Assembly (NCBI RefSeq): GCF_000787375.1
Contig: NZ_JRJU01000012.1
Coordinates: forward strand, 60,337 to 124,336
Length of the DNA stretch: 64,000 nucleotides
Reading direction: 5' to 3'
From: Halalkalibacter okhensis
GTDB taxonomy: Bacteria; Bacillota; Bacilli; Bacillales; Bacillaceae_D
The translations under genes were made by a program, and so were the position numbers. This document shows positions 9,015-17,781 of this stretch, piece by piece (position 1 is the stretch's first letter; every line of letters starts with the position of its first letter). The notes below the pieces were generated by a model. It worked only from the letters and a program-made list of their open reading frames with translations, did not search any database and was not told the DNA's origin.

Positions 9015-10571
9015 ATGTCCTATAGTCAGCTGGAGCAGGTAAATCATTTTCATATATCTTTACTAAAACTACGTGAAGGAATAAGTGAAACCATTAATCA
9101 ATCACACAAATTTAACTGCCTGATCTATATTTCTTCAGGTATAGGCCATTTACGAATTGGAGGGGAAGAGGTCAAAGCGCTTACGGGAAAATGTTATCTT
9201 CTTACAGAAGAAAGCAAGCTTATTTCCGCGTCTTCACAGCTATTCAATGTGTATCTATTATCCTGGCCAAAAAACGAAACCGAGCTATCTTTTATATGTT
9301 CTGCGCCTTTAGCTGAACAGTTACCAGCAAAAATGACGCCATTATGGCAGGAGGCTTTGTCTCTTCAAGGAGGGAAATCATACTCCCAACTTTGTCGTTT
9401 CAAAAGTGCAGTATGGAACGTATTATCACTGTTAACCGATCCTTCAGAAATAGATGAGATGGATGAGATCATTGAAATCATGAGAAGTGACCTATCAAAC
9501 CCGTATACCATTTGTCAGTTAGCAGAAAAGGTCAATATGAATCCGACTTCCTTTACAAGGGCTTTTAAAAAAAGAATGGGAATATCGCCTAAGGAATTTT
9601 TAATAGCGGAACGAATACGAGCAGCAAAAGAATTAATGCTTCAAAACAAAGGGATCACAACAAAGGAAGTTGCGTTAAAAGTCGGGATGCAGGATGAATT
9701 TTATTTTAGTCGACTCTTTAAGCAAAAGGCAGGCTCTCCACCTTCTGTGTATATGAAAAGAGCTGAGGAACGGATTGCTATTGTCAGTCAAATGTTTTTA
9801 CAAGATCATTTACTAGCCTTAGGAATCCAGCCTGTTGCAGCGCCTGCTTATCCATCTGCTTATCCCAAGAGTAGAGGGGTCCCGAGGTATTTAGAAAAAG
9901 ACCTTGAAGGAACACACTTATTAAACGCTGAACAAGTTTTTCAACCTGAAGAAATTCTACTAACACAACCTGATCGTATTCTCAAAACGTCTCTTCATAA
10001 TGGACAGATTCAATCGCTATTGTTGCCACATGAACAAATCGTTGAGCATATTCCTTTTAAAACAAATTGGAATGAGTATTTAAGGGAGATTGCTCAGCTA
10101 GTAGGGAGAGAAAGGAAAGTTGAACAGATAGAACGAGAGATTGAAAGGTTGGAGAAGGCTGTCAGAGATGAGCTATGTCCACTAACGAAGAGAGGAAAAT
10201 GGGCGGTCATTTGGGTTCGTAGGAAAGAAATTCGTTTGTATGGTTACCAAGACCACGCACTTCTTGATCTTCTTTATCAGAAGTTAGGATTTGAACCACA
10301 TTATCACCTGCCCAAAAGCGGCTATCAAGTTGTGTCGGTGGAGCAATTAGCTCAGTTACATTGTGACAAACTACTTATTCTTTGGAGTCATGAATGTGAT
10401 GTTTGGAAGCTTGCTCAGACAAGGGAATGGAAAATGATGAAAGCCGTTCAGGATCAAGAAGTATATTTTCCAAACAGCCAAGAGTGGGACCCATGGGGAC
10501 CGTTAGGAAGGAAGAAAATACTCACTGAATTTGCAACCACATTCCAAAGATCAAAGGTTACGGCCTTTTAA
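9015..10571 (+). CDS. AraC-family regulator fused to a siderophore-binding domain (Btr-like)
   Basis: This 518-residue protein has three parts. Residues 1-130 form a cupin-like sensing region. Residues about 150-255 hold two AraC-type helix-turn-helix motifs (ICQLAEKVNMNPTSFTRAFKK and VALKVGMQDEFYFSRLFKQ; the last motif ends with the usual G-x-x-P-S-x-Y). Residues about 256-518 resemble a periplasmic-binding TroA/FecB-like fold. This layout is that of B. subtilis Btr (YbbB), which binds ferric siderophore in the cytoplasm and activates its importer. It stands between the permease pair and the binding protein, so activation of these genes by the imported siderophore is a strong inference. ATG 9015 follows GGGAAGGTG. 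Confidence 0.85.
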   Translation: MSYSQLEQVNHFHISLLKLREGISETINQSHKFNCLIYISSGIGHLRIGGEEVKALTGKCYLLTEESKLISASSQLFNVYLLSWPKNETELSFICSAPLAEQLPAKMTPLWQEALSLQGGKSYSQLCRFKSAVWNVLSLLTDPSEIDEMDEIIEIMRSDLSNPYTICQLAEKVNMNPTSFTRAFKKRMGISPKEFLIAERIRAAKELMLQNKGITTKEVALKVGMQDEFYFSRLFKQKAGSPPSVYMKRAEERIAIVSQMFLQDHLLALGIQPVAAPAYPSAYPKSRGVPRYLEKDLEGTHLLNAEQVFQPEEILLTQPDRILKTSLHNGQIQSLLLPHEQIVEHIPFKTNWNEYLREIAQLVGRERKVEQIEREIERLEKAVRDELCPLTKRGKWAVIWVRRKEIRLYGYQDHALLDLLYQKLGFEPHYHLPKSGYQVVSVEQLAQLHCDKLLILWSHECDVWKLAQTREWKMMKAVQDQEVYFPNSQEWDPWGPLGRKKILTEFATTFQRSKVTAF

Positions 10572-10639
10572 ATGATGGATTTGTCCATTTAAAATGTTGA
10601 AAATATCCATGTTCACTTTTAATTACAGAGATTATGATT

Positions 10640-10658
10640 GATAATGAATTTCATTATT
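10640..10658. promoter_or_regulatory. Fur box for siderophore-binding lipoprotein gene
   Basis: GATAATGAATTTCATTATT matches 15 of 19 Fur-box positions, with near-perfect outer arms. It lies 20 bases before the ATG of the next gene, where it would also block ribosome-proximal transcription. Confidence 0.8.
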
Positions 10659-10677
10659 ACTTAGAGGGGGAGAAGGA

Positions 10678-11646
10678 ATGAGAAAACCGTTATTATCATT
10701 TTGTTTGTTTTTCATGCTGCTTTTACTAGTATTATCAGGTTGTACTAGTGGAGAGAGTAATGCTACTGAAATAGAAGAAAATCAAGAAACAGAGCAAGAG
10801 GTTGAAGAAGAGGTAGTAGAAGCAGAGACAAGAACAGTCGAGCATCTATATGGAGAAGCAGAAGTACCAATGAACCCGGAGAAAATTGTTCTTTTGTCAC
10901 ATGTATCTTGGGAAGGTTCATTGGTGTCTGTTGGAGTGAAGCCATTTGCGGTCATGGCCTATGACAATGAATTTCCACCTCATTTAACGGAAGAATTAGA
11001 AGGAGTCACAGCACTGCCTTATGCCGATGAAATTAATCCAGAGGAAATTATAGGTCTAGATCCAGATTTATTAATTATTAGTGATCGTTATAAGCCTTTA
11101 TATGATCAGCTATCTAGTACGATTCCAACGGTTGTCGTTGAGGTTGGTGGCGATTGGAAAGAAGATCATTTAAAAGTGGCCGAAGCAGCTGGAAAGCTAG
11201 AAGAAGGTAAGAAGGTCATTGAAGATATGGAGAAACAAGCTGAAGAGATTGGCGATCGCATCCGAGAAAAAGTCGGTGATGATACATTTATGGCCGTTGC
11301 CATTAACAAAGCAGATATTCGCGTATTTGGAAAAACCAATCATGCTACAAACTCGCTTTTATTTGATGATTTAAAATTAACGCCTGCTGAAAATCTACCT
11401 GAAGATTTCGGTGAAAATATTTCAATAGAAGGATTGGTAAAGTTTAATCCTGACCATATTCTTGATGTGACCTACTTCAATAGTGGAGAGTATTATGATT
11501 CGGTCACAGAAGGGGAGGTTTGGAATCATTTAGAGGCTGTCAAAAACGACAACGTCCACACTCTTTCGACAACTTGGGGCTTTTGGGATCCAATTGAGCG
11601 TCAAAAAGGCTTAAACGAAATAGAGGAATTATTATTAGGTAATTAA
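10678..11646 (+). CDS. iron-siderophore-binding lipoprotein
   Basis: This 322-residue class III (FecB/TroA-like) binding protein has a lipoprotein signal peptide ending LVLSGC with the lipidated Cys at position 22. An unusually acidic linker follows (about residues 28-52, nearly all E, V, T and Q), common in alkaliphile surface proteins. The binding core begins near VEHLYGEAEVP and has the characteristic long connecting helix around residues 160-205. It would sit on the outer face of the membrane and feed the permease pair at 6428-8508. YfiY/FeuA-like proteins are the nearest recalled relatives. The Fur box, Btr-like regulator and the asb operon downstream all point to siderophore uptake, perhaps petrobactin itself. 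Confidence 0.85.
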   Translation: MRKPLLSFCLFFMLLLLVLSGCTSGESNATEIEENQETEQEVEEEVVEAETRTVEHLYGEAEVPMNPEKIVLLSHVSWEGSLVSVGVKPFAVMAYDNEFPPHLTEELEGVTALPYADEINPEEIIGLDPDLLIISDRYKPLYDQLSSTIPTVVVEVGGDWKEDHLKVAEAAGKLEEGKKVIEDMEKQAEEIGDRIREKVGDDTFMAVAINKADIRVFGKTNHATNSLLFDDLKLTPAENLPEDFGENISIEGLVKFNPDHILDVTYFNSGEYYDSVTEGEVWNHLEAVKNDNVHTLSTTWGFWDPIERQKGLNEIEELLLGN

Positions 11647-11663
11647 TACGATGCCTTGATTAA

Positions 11664-11693
11664 ATAGTCTTTCTACATTAGAAAGACTATTTT
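11664..11693 (+). terminator. rho-independent terminator
   Basis: A perfect 10-bp stem ATAGTCTTTC / GAAAGACTAT followed by TTT separates the binding-protein gene from the asb operon. Confidence 0.75.
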
Positions 11694-11706
11694 CCGCTCA
11701 TCTATT

Positions 11707-11725
11707 GAGAATGATTATCATTTAC
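11707..11725. promoter_or_regulatory. Fur box of the petrobactin operon
   Basis: GAGAATGATTATCATTTAC matches 15 of 19 Fur-box positions. It lies about 33 bases before asbA and is the only recognisable control site for the six-gene operon. Confidence 0.85.
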
Positions 11726-11757
11726 TAGGACGAAAGACACTAAGGAAGGGTGAGTTG

Positions 11758-13587
11758 ATGAAAGAATCCGCCAAATCGATTGCAGAACATGCGACGTTTC
11801 AGGCTTTTATGAATAGCTATCTACGTGAAGTGAATCGCGGCAGCTGGCTAAAGAGAAAAGAATGGAGCAAAGAAAACCAAACTGTTGTCGCTCTTGAAGG
11901 GGACTATATGATCGAGCTTGTCCTACATCAACAAGCAAAGAAGTTTGCTCTTGAAGTTGAATACCGTTCGATCGTTGGAAGACAGCTAGTTGGGGTCGCT
12001 CTTACTTATTGTACGATAACAAAACAGTGGGTGAGAGAGGACCGCCTAACCGTTATGATGGCTGTCATTCAAGAGTTACACCTGGTGGCCAAAAGGAATG
12101 GTTGCCATGAGCTTGCTTCCCATTATGATGAGTTAATTGTTCGGTTAATAGAGAGTTACCATACGATGACTGACTATATTGAAAGGAGAATGACTGACTC
12201 AAAAAAACTATATTCGGTCGACAGTACATTTATTGAAACGGAACAATCATTACTCTTTGGGCATTGGCTCCACCCAACACCAAAGAGTAGACAAGGTATG
12301 GCCAGTTGGCAACACAAGGACTATGCGCCAGAGCTTGCTGGCAGTTACCAGCTTCATTATTTCCAAGTATCAAATAAGGTGATAAAGGAGTATTCCATTT
12401 TAAATAAAAAAGCTAGTGAAATAGTTACTCAATCATTAAAAAAGAGTATACCCACTTTAGAAATGGCAAAAGACAGCTGCATCATCCCCATGCACCCACT
12501 ACAGGCTCAGTGGTTATTGCAGCAGAACTCAGTGAAGCAAGCCATAGATGATGGGGTGATAAAAAGCTTAGGGACAATGGGGCCAAGTTATACAGCAACT
12601 TCTTCCATCCGAACGGTCTATAACGATAGTGAGGAGTGGATGTTTAAATTTTCAATTCCTGTAAAGGTGACGAACTCTTTAAGGGTGAACAAACAACACG
12701 AATTAAAAGCAGGGACAGTAATGGCCAATCTTCTACGTCAACTTCCTTTTTTAGAACACCATTCTACGTTTCATATCATTGACGATCCAGCTTATCTAAC
12801 GGTTCAATTACCTGAAAAACAGGAGTCTGGATTTGAAATGATTATACGCTCAAACCCATTTCGTAAAAAAGGAAAGCACAATCGTGGTATTAGTTCGGTT
12901 GCTGCCATTGCTCAAGATCCGTTGCCAATGGAGAAATCAAGATTGGCTCAATTAATTGAAATGGTCGCTTATCAAGAAGGGAGATCTGTGAAGGCTGTTA
13001 GTCTAGACTGGTTCAAAAAGTACTGGAAGTGTGCGATTGAACCGCTTATTCGACTTTACGATGAGCATGGAATTGCTTTAGAAGCACACCAGCAAAATAG
13101 TGTCTTAGATGTATCTACTGGGTATCCAACGTCTTATTATTATCGCGATAATCAAGGCTATTATTTATCAAAAGAGTATGAGCAAGAGCTTTGTTTCACG
13201 GAACCATCACTGCTATTAACACCGGAGCTATTCTATGAAGATTCTCTCATCCAAGAGAGGTTTACGTATTATTTGTTTATGAATCAATTGTTCTCTATCA
13301 TCTATCGATTTGGTGCAGATTGTCTCATTGAGGAAGAGAGTTTAATTGAATACGCAAAGTTAAAGTTACTATTGCTAGAAAAAAGGTTAACAGGACAAGG
13401 AAAGGTATTCGTTTCTACGATTTTAAATCAAGAAAAACTGTCGTATAAAGCGAACCTCCTAACTCGTTTCCACGATGTCGATGAACTTTCAGTGGACCTT
13501 GAGCAAGCAATCTATACAAAAATGGATAATCCTTTTATTACTGTTAAGGAGGGAAAGCATGCAGAAATTATGTCCCTTACCTTCTGA
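11758..13587 (+). CDS. asbA: petrobactin biosynthesis NIS synthetase AsbA
   Basis: This 609-residue IucA/IucC-family NRPS-independent siderophore synthetase uses ATP to activate citrate and couple it to a spermidine amine, the first committed assembly step of petrobactin. Family marks are the CIIPMHPLQAQW segment (usually HPWQ, here HPLQ), the phosphate-binding TATSSIRTVY, and the C-terminal LEAHQQN. The length is close to that of B. anthracis AsbA. ATG 11758 is favoured over an in-frame TTG three bases earlier because GGAAGGG is seven bases upstream of the ATG. It is the first gene of a tightly packed operon and overlaps asbB by 29 bases. Assignment to AsbA and not another NIS synthetase rests on the full asbABCDEF order. 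Confidence 0.93.
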   Translation: MKESAKSIAEHATFQAFMNSYLREVNRGSWLKRKEWSKENQTVVALEGDYMIELVLHQQAKKFALEVEYRSIVGRQLVGVALTYCTITKQWVREDRLTVMMAVIQELHLVAKRNGCHELASHYDELIVRLIESYHTMTDYIERRMTDSKKLYSVDSTFIETEQSLLFGHWLHPTPKSRQGMASWQHKDYAPELAGSYQLHYFQVSNKVIKEYSILNKKASEIVTQSLKKSIPTLEMAKDSCIIPMHPLQAQWLLQQNSVKQAIDDGVIKSLGTMGPSYTATSSIRTVYNDSEEWMFKFSIPVKVTNSLRVNKQHELKAGTVMANLLRQLPFLEHHSTFHIIDDPAYLTVQLPEKQESGFEMIIRSNPFRKKGKHNRGISSVAAIAQDPLPMEKSRLAQLIEMVAYQEGRSVKAVSLDWFKKYWKCAIEPLIRLYDEHGIALEAHQQNSVLDVSTGYPTSYYYRDNQGYYLSKEYEQELCFTEPSLLLTPELFYEDSLIQERFTYYLFMNQLFSIIYRFGADCLIEEESLIEYAKLKLLLLEKRLTGQGKVFVSTILNQEKLSYKANLLTRFHDVDELSVDLEQAIYTKMDNPFITVKEGKHAEIMSLTF

Positions 13588-15292
13588 CAAACAAATGGCC
13601 CGAGCGACACGTCAGTTACTAGAAGCGATGATGTTTGAAGGATTCATTTCATTTGAAGAAATGAAAAATGAAGGTGATAGATATTCTTTGTTTTGTCTAT
13701 ATGGGAAACAACGAACCTATCGTTGCCAAGGAAGAAAAATGGCCTTCGATCGGATTCGAATCAAGGAGAATAGCCTCTTTGAAGTAAGAGATCAGAGTTT
13801 AATAGAGACAACGATAGAAGAGCTTTTAGAGGAATTGTTTTCAAATGATGATGAGAAAGCACACCTGCATCATGAATTATGGCAAACAGTAAAGCTTTGT
13901 CAGTGGAATGAGGCTCAACTTCTTCAGCCGCTTTCTAGGAGATATTCAAGCTATGAAGAGTTAGAATCCGAAATCATAGAGGGTCATCCATATCACCCTT
14001 GTTATAAATCAAGGACGAATTTCACATTAGAGGATCATGAGAAGTTTGGTCCAGAAGCAAAGCAATCGTTCTCCCTTATTTGGGTGGCAGTTAGAAGAAA
14101 CAAGGCTCTCGTATCGATGTTAGAAGAGGAGAAGGAATTCTGGCAAAGAGAGCTCGGCTTGGACATGTGGGTTGAGTGTATACAGCAACTTGAACAAATA
14201 GGTGAATCTGTTGAGGACTATACCTTCCTTCCTGTTCACCCGTGGCAATGGAACTCCCTTCAAGAGCATCTAACAAAGTATACGGAAAAAAACGATATTT
14301 ACTTATTGGGAGTAAAAGGCGACTCATATCGTGCTACTCAGTCTGTTCGATCGTTACTAAATAGAACGCATCCGAACAAAGCATATATGAAATTGTCGAT
14401 GAATATGGTGAACACTTCTTCTTTAAGAACGTTACAGTCACATTCGGTCTGCTCGGCACCGTATATATCAGCTTGGCTTGAAAGAATAATTCAGTCGGAT
14501 TCTTATCTAAAAGAGGAAGCTCAATTAGTCATTTTAAAAGAATATGCAGGAGTTAGTTTTGTACCAGAGGAAAAAGCTTTAGCAGGGCAGCTTGGTGCCA
14601 TTTGGAGAGAAAGTGTACACACCTATCTTAAGGAAGAAGAACAGGCAGTCCCGTTCACGGCGCTCATGTTAATTGAGAAAGATAAAAGAGCATTTATACA
14701 CCCATGGCTAGCATTTTACGGTATAGAAGAATGGATTCGCCAGTTTATTGAAGTAAGTGTGGTTCCGATCTGGCATCTTCTTGTTGCTCATGGCATTGCA
14801 GTCGAGGCACATGCTCAAAATATGATTTTATTGCATGAAGATGGGTGGCCCACTCGTGTTGTCTTACGTGATTTCCATGAAAGCATAGAGTATACAAACG
14901 ATTTTATTGCTGATAAGAGCCTTGTACCTCATTTTGAAAAGTTACATAAGGATTATGAAGGTGCACCTGATGATGTCTATTACTGGATGTCGAATGTTGA
15001 AGCCTTACGAGAGTTGGTTATGGATACGTTATTTGTCTTTCACTTAACGGAACTATCTTCTTTACTTGAAGAACAGGTTGGCTACAGTGAAGAGGCTTTT
15101 TGGATTCAAGTAGAAGCCGCTATTAGTAGGCACTTACGGAGATTTCCTGAATTAACAACGCGGCATGAGCAACTTGATTATAAGAAGCCGAACATCTACG
15201 TTGAATCACTGTTGCAAAAGAAAATACATGGCATCGAAGAGGAAAATTATCGGCATCTTGTTCGAAATGTTTTTAATAGAGAGGAAGGGTGA
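13559..15292 (+). CDS. asbB: petrobactin biosynthesis NIS synthetase AsbB
   Basis: This 577-residue second IucA/IucC-type synthetase in the operon adds the second spermidine arm to the citrate backbone. It has the canonical FLPVHPWQWNSL motif near residue 220, TQSVRSLLNR for ATP phosphate contact, and VEAHAQN near residue 420. The open frame extends 84 bases further upstream, but ATG 13559 is chosen because AAGGAGGG at 13546-13553 lies five bases before it. The extra N-terminal residues would be out-of-frame asbA sequence. It overlaps the end of asbA and touches asbC, so the genes are probably translationally coupled. Confidence 0.92.
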   Translation: MQKLCPLPSDKQMARATRQLLEAMMFEGFISFEEMKNEGDRYSLFCLYGKQRTYRCQGRKMAFDRIRIKENSLFEVRDQSLIETTIEELLEELFSNDDEKAHLHHELWQTVKLCQWNEAQLLQPLSRRYSSYEELESEIIEGHPYHPCYKSRTNFTLEDHEKFGPEAKQSFSLIWVAVRRNKALVSMLEEEKEFWQRELGLDMWVECIQQLEQIGESVEDYTFLPVHPWQWNSLQEHLTKYTEKNDIYLLGVKGDSYRATQSVRSLLNRTHPNKAYMKLSMNMVNTSSLRTLQSHSVCSAPYISAWLERIIQSDSYLKEEAQLVILKEYAGVSFVPEEKALAGQLGAIWRESVHTYLKEEEQAVPFTALMLIEKDKRAFIHPWLAFYGIEEWIRQFIEVSVVPIWHLLVAHGIAVEAHAQNMILLHEDGWPTRVVLRDFHESIEYTNDFIADKSLVPHFEKLHKDYEGAPDDVYYWMSNVEALRELVMDTLFVFHLTELSSLLEEQVGYSEEAFWIQVEAAISRHLRRFPELTTRHEQLDYKKPNIYVESLLQKKIHGIEEENYRHLVRNVFNREEG

Positions 15293-15294
15293 AG

Positions 15295-16527
15295 ATGTTT
15301 TATGTAGATGATTGTTATTACACAATCCAAGATTTAGAAAAACAATTCATTGAATTTGAAAAGAACCCCTATTTAAATCAGTGTGAACATAGAAGACTGG
15401 CCGTATGTTTAGCAGATACATTTCAATGGATCGCACTCTGCTTATTCATTCGTCGTCAAGAAGGAACGGTGTTGCCGATTCATCCTGCTACTCCTAAAGA
15501 AGGAGCTATTAAAATAGCGTCGAGTGCTTCAAGTAACCTCTTATTCTATCAAACATTTGATTCAGCTATAACGCTAACAAATGAAGAACTTGAAGAAGAA
15601 GGCGGACTCCTTCAGATGAGCTCAGGCACAACAGGTGAACCTAAGTGTAACAAACGAACGTGGAGCTCGATTGAGGAGGAGCTTAAAGGCTATGTTCAGA
15701 CATTATCGATAGATCGTTTTTCCAGAACGATTATCGCTTGCCCGGTGACCCATTCATACGGATTAATAAGCGGTGTGTTAGCCTGCCTTGAAAGAGGGGG
15801 AGAGCCACTGATTATTTCGACGCTGAATCCAAAGTATATATTGAAAAAGCTTCAAGAAAATCCAGCTCATGTCCTTTATGCAGCACCCACTCTCCTCCAT
15901 ACAATTTCTAGATTAGCTGGACGTGGCCTGCAATTAGATAAAGTGATGACTTCTGGAACGATGCTACCTAAAAGCTGGCTTGATTCAATAAAACAAGTAT
16001 CACAAACAGTCCTTCAGCAATATGGGTGTTCAGAAGTTGGTTGTATATCAATTCATCCGGATGTAGATGTCCCAAAAGAAGTTGGGTATCCGCTGCCGCA
16101 TTTGAAGGTGGAAGCAGGTGAAATAGGAAAGCCGGGTGAAATAGTCGTTCATTCAACGAATGGGACTATTTATACAAAAGACCTCGGATATATGAAGGAT
16201 GGTGTCTTATCCTTTGTATCTAGGCTTGACGATACGATTAATGTAGCAGGCTTAAATGTCTATCCACAAGAAGTTGAGGATGTGCTGATGATGGAACCTA
16301 GAGTACTAGATGTGGTCGTTTTTAAGAAGCTAAACAAATTATCTGGAGAACGAGTTTGTGTTCAGTACGTTTCAAACAACACCATCAATGAAACAGAACT
16401 GCGCCAGTGGTGCGCTAAATTCCTAGCACCTCATCAGATGCCAATGGAATTTGTAAGAGTTGCGAAGATCGACAAATTGCCTAATGGAAAAGTAAGTCGG
16501 AAAAAATTAGCGGAGTCCACCGTATGA
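15295..16527 (+). CDS. asbC: 3,4-dihydroxybenzoate-AMP ligase AsbC
   Basis: This 410-residue adenylate-forming enzyme (ANL superfamily) activates 3,4-dihydroxybenzoate with ATP and loads it on the carrier protein AsbD. The P-loop-like SSGTTGEP is at residues 109-116, the YGCSEVG motif is mid-protein, and the KLPNGKVSRKKL segment near the C-terminus carries the catalytic Lys of the swivelling subdomain. It is shorter than typical ligases (about 500), as is normal for AsbC. ATG 15295 follows AGGAAGGG. A GTG at 15289 is in frame but overlaps that ribosome site. Its end overlaps asbD by four bases (ATGA). Confidence 0.92.
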   Translation: MFYVDDCYYTIQDLEKQFIEFEKNPYLNQCEHRRLAVCLADTFQWIALCLFIRRQEGTVLPIHPATPKEGAIKIASSASSNLLFYQTFDSAITLTNEELEEEGGLLQMSSGTTGEPKCNKRTWSSIEEELKGYVQTLSIDRFSRTIIACPVTHSYGLISGVLACLERGGEPLIISTLNPKYILKKLQENPAHVLYAAPTLLHTISRLAGRGLQLDKVMTSGTMLPKSWLDSIKQVSQTVLQQYGCSEVGCISIHPDVDVPKEVGYPLPHLKVEAGEIGKPGEIVVHSTNGTIYTKDLGYMKDGVLSFVSRLDDTINVAGLNVYPQEVEDVLMMEPRVLDVVVFKKLNKLSGERVCVQYVSNNTINETELRQWCAKFLAPHQMPMEFVRVAKIDKLPNGKVSRKKLAESTV

Positions 16528-16805
16528 CAAAAGAACAAATCATTCAAATCATCTATGACATATTAAACGATCAGTTAGAGTTAGCAACGATGGATTCTTT
16601 CCATATAGATGCACGTTTAAACGAAGATCTCTATATGGATTCCATCTTATTACTAGAGCTTATTCTTCATTTAGAGTTAGACATAGGAATGAAGATCCCT
16701 GATGAGGGCATCGTACCGAAAGATTTTTATACAGTAGGAAGTCTTGCCGATTTTCTCCTACATGAACAAAACAAAAAGACAGCGGAGGATGCGATACATG
16801 ATTAA
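16524..16805 (+). CDS. asbD: aryl carrier protein AsbD
   Basis: This 93-residue acyl-carrier-type protein is one four-helix domain. Ser40 in the LYMDSILLLEL motif is the predicted 4'-phosphopantetheine attachment site. It holds 3,4-dihydroxybenzoate as a thioester for transfer to spermidine arms by AsbE. Transfer of the prosthetic group needs an Sfp-type phosphopantetheinyl transferase, which is not in this window. The start overlaps the asbC stop (ATGA) and the end overlaps asbE by eight bases. Confidence 0.9.
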   Translation: MTKEQIIQIIYDILNDQLELATMDSFHIDARLNEDLYMDSILLLELILHLELDIGMKIPDEGIVPKDFYTVGSLADFLLHEQNKKTAEDAIHD

Positions 16806-17781
16806 AGTACATTGTTTCGTTAGTTGTGTATGTGAAGTCATTAAGAAAACAACAGATGTCGATCATAGACCATACTACTTTGGTGTGTGGGATGCCGATT
16901 TTGACACTCTTGAGGACGGAACGATTACCTATCATTCTACTGAAATGGATCACCATTTCTTTCAGATATGGTATGAAATGCTTTATGGCATCAAGCTCCA
17001 TCAATGGTATGACAAAAATAAATCCAAACATGAAAACATCGTTGAACTACAGCGCTTGTTAAAAGGGAAAGTAAAGCATCAGTATGTGATGGTGATGCTC
17101 GATCTCTCTATGCTTCCAGAAAGAGAAAATAAGTTCAATCAAAAGCCATTTCCGCATTATGTCATGCTAGAGATGACAGACAACGAAGATGAATGGTTTA
17201 TGTATGATCCTGATTTTAGATGGGAAGGAGTACTAGAAAAGGAAAGAATTCTCGATGCGATTAAAGAACCAGTTGCAGAAGGTGGATATTATTTTGAGGC
17301 AGAGTCGATTATTCCTCCTAGTATAGAAACCGTTGAAGCCTATTTTAATACGTGCATGAAACATAACACCAACCCAATCATAGAGGCCGTATCTGATATT
17401 GTCTTAGCTTACACCGTTGGTAAGCAGAAGGAGAATCTAGCAAAACTCCCTCTTGCATTGAAACAGCTACCTGTACTGGCTATAAGGAAGTACGCCTATG
17501 AACATGCTTTTGCGTACTTTTGGGAATTCCTAAAGTTAGATGAAGAGGGGTTTGAAGCATGGTGCACAGATATTGAACGGCTCGTTAATGGCTTTACAAC
17601 GATACAGTATCGAGCAATGAAGCTTGCCAAAACAAAGGATCTAACAGTTGCCGATAGTATCTTTGAAAAACTAGAAGAACAAAATGAGCTTGAATATAAA
17701 ATTAAAGACGGATTACAAGCATGCTTTAATGCTTGGTTGCATGAACAAAAAATTCCAAAGAAAAAGGTGGCAATCGAATGA
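16798..17781 (+). CDS. asbE: petrobactin condensing enzyme AsbE
   Basis: This 327-residue protein of the DUF6005/AsbE family, the same length I recall for the B. anthracis protein, transfers the dihydroxybenzoyl group from AsbD to primary amines of spermidine or spermidinyl-citrate. The N-terminal half contains conserved CFVSCVCEV and a PHYVMLEMTD-like beta-rich segment, and the C-terminal half is helical. I set the start at ATG 16798 because GGAGG at 16784-16788 lies nine bases before it. Longer in-frame starts fall inside asbD without a ribosome site. Function rests on operon position as well as overall similarity. Confidence 0.9.
   Translation: MIKVHCFVSCVCEVIKKTTDVDHRPYYFGVWDADFDTLEDGTITYHSTEMDHHFFQIWYEMLYGIKLHQWYDKNKSKHENIVELQRLLKGKVKHQYVMVMLDLSMLPERENKFNQKPFPHYVMLEMTDNEDEWFMYDPDFRWEGVLEKERILDAIKEPVAEGGYYFEAESIIPPSIETVEAYFNTCMKHNTNPIIEAVSDIVLAYTVGKQKENLAKLPLALKQLPVLAIRKYAYEHAFAYFWEFLKLDEEGFEAWCTDIERLVNGFTTIQYRAMKLAKTKDLTVADSIFEKLEEQNELEYKIKDGLQACFNAWLHEQKIPKKKVAIE

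Noticed and set aside
11755..11757. TTG start for asbA
   Set aside because: The ATG three bases later has the correct spacing to GGAAGGG; the TTG is too close.
13475..13558. Longer N-terminus for asbB
   Set aside because: It lies inside asbA in another frame without a ribosome site, while ATG 13559 has AAGGAGGG five bases before.
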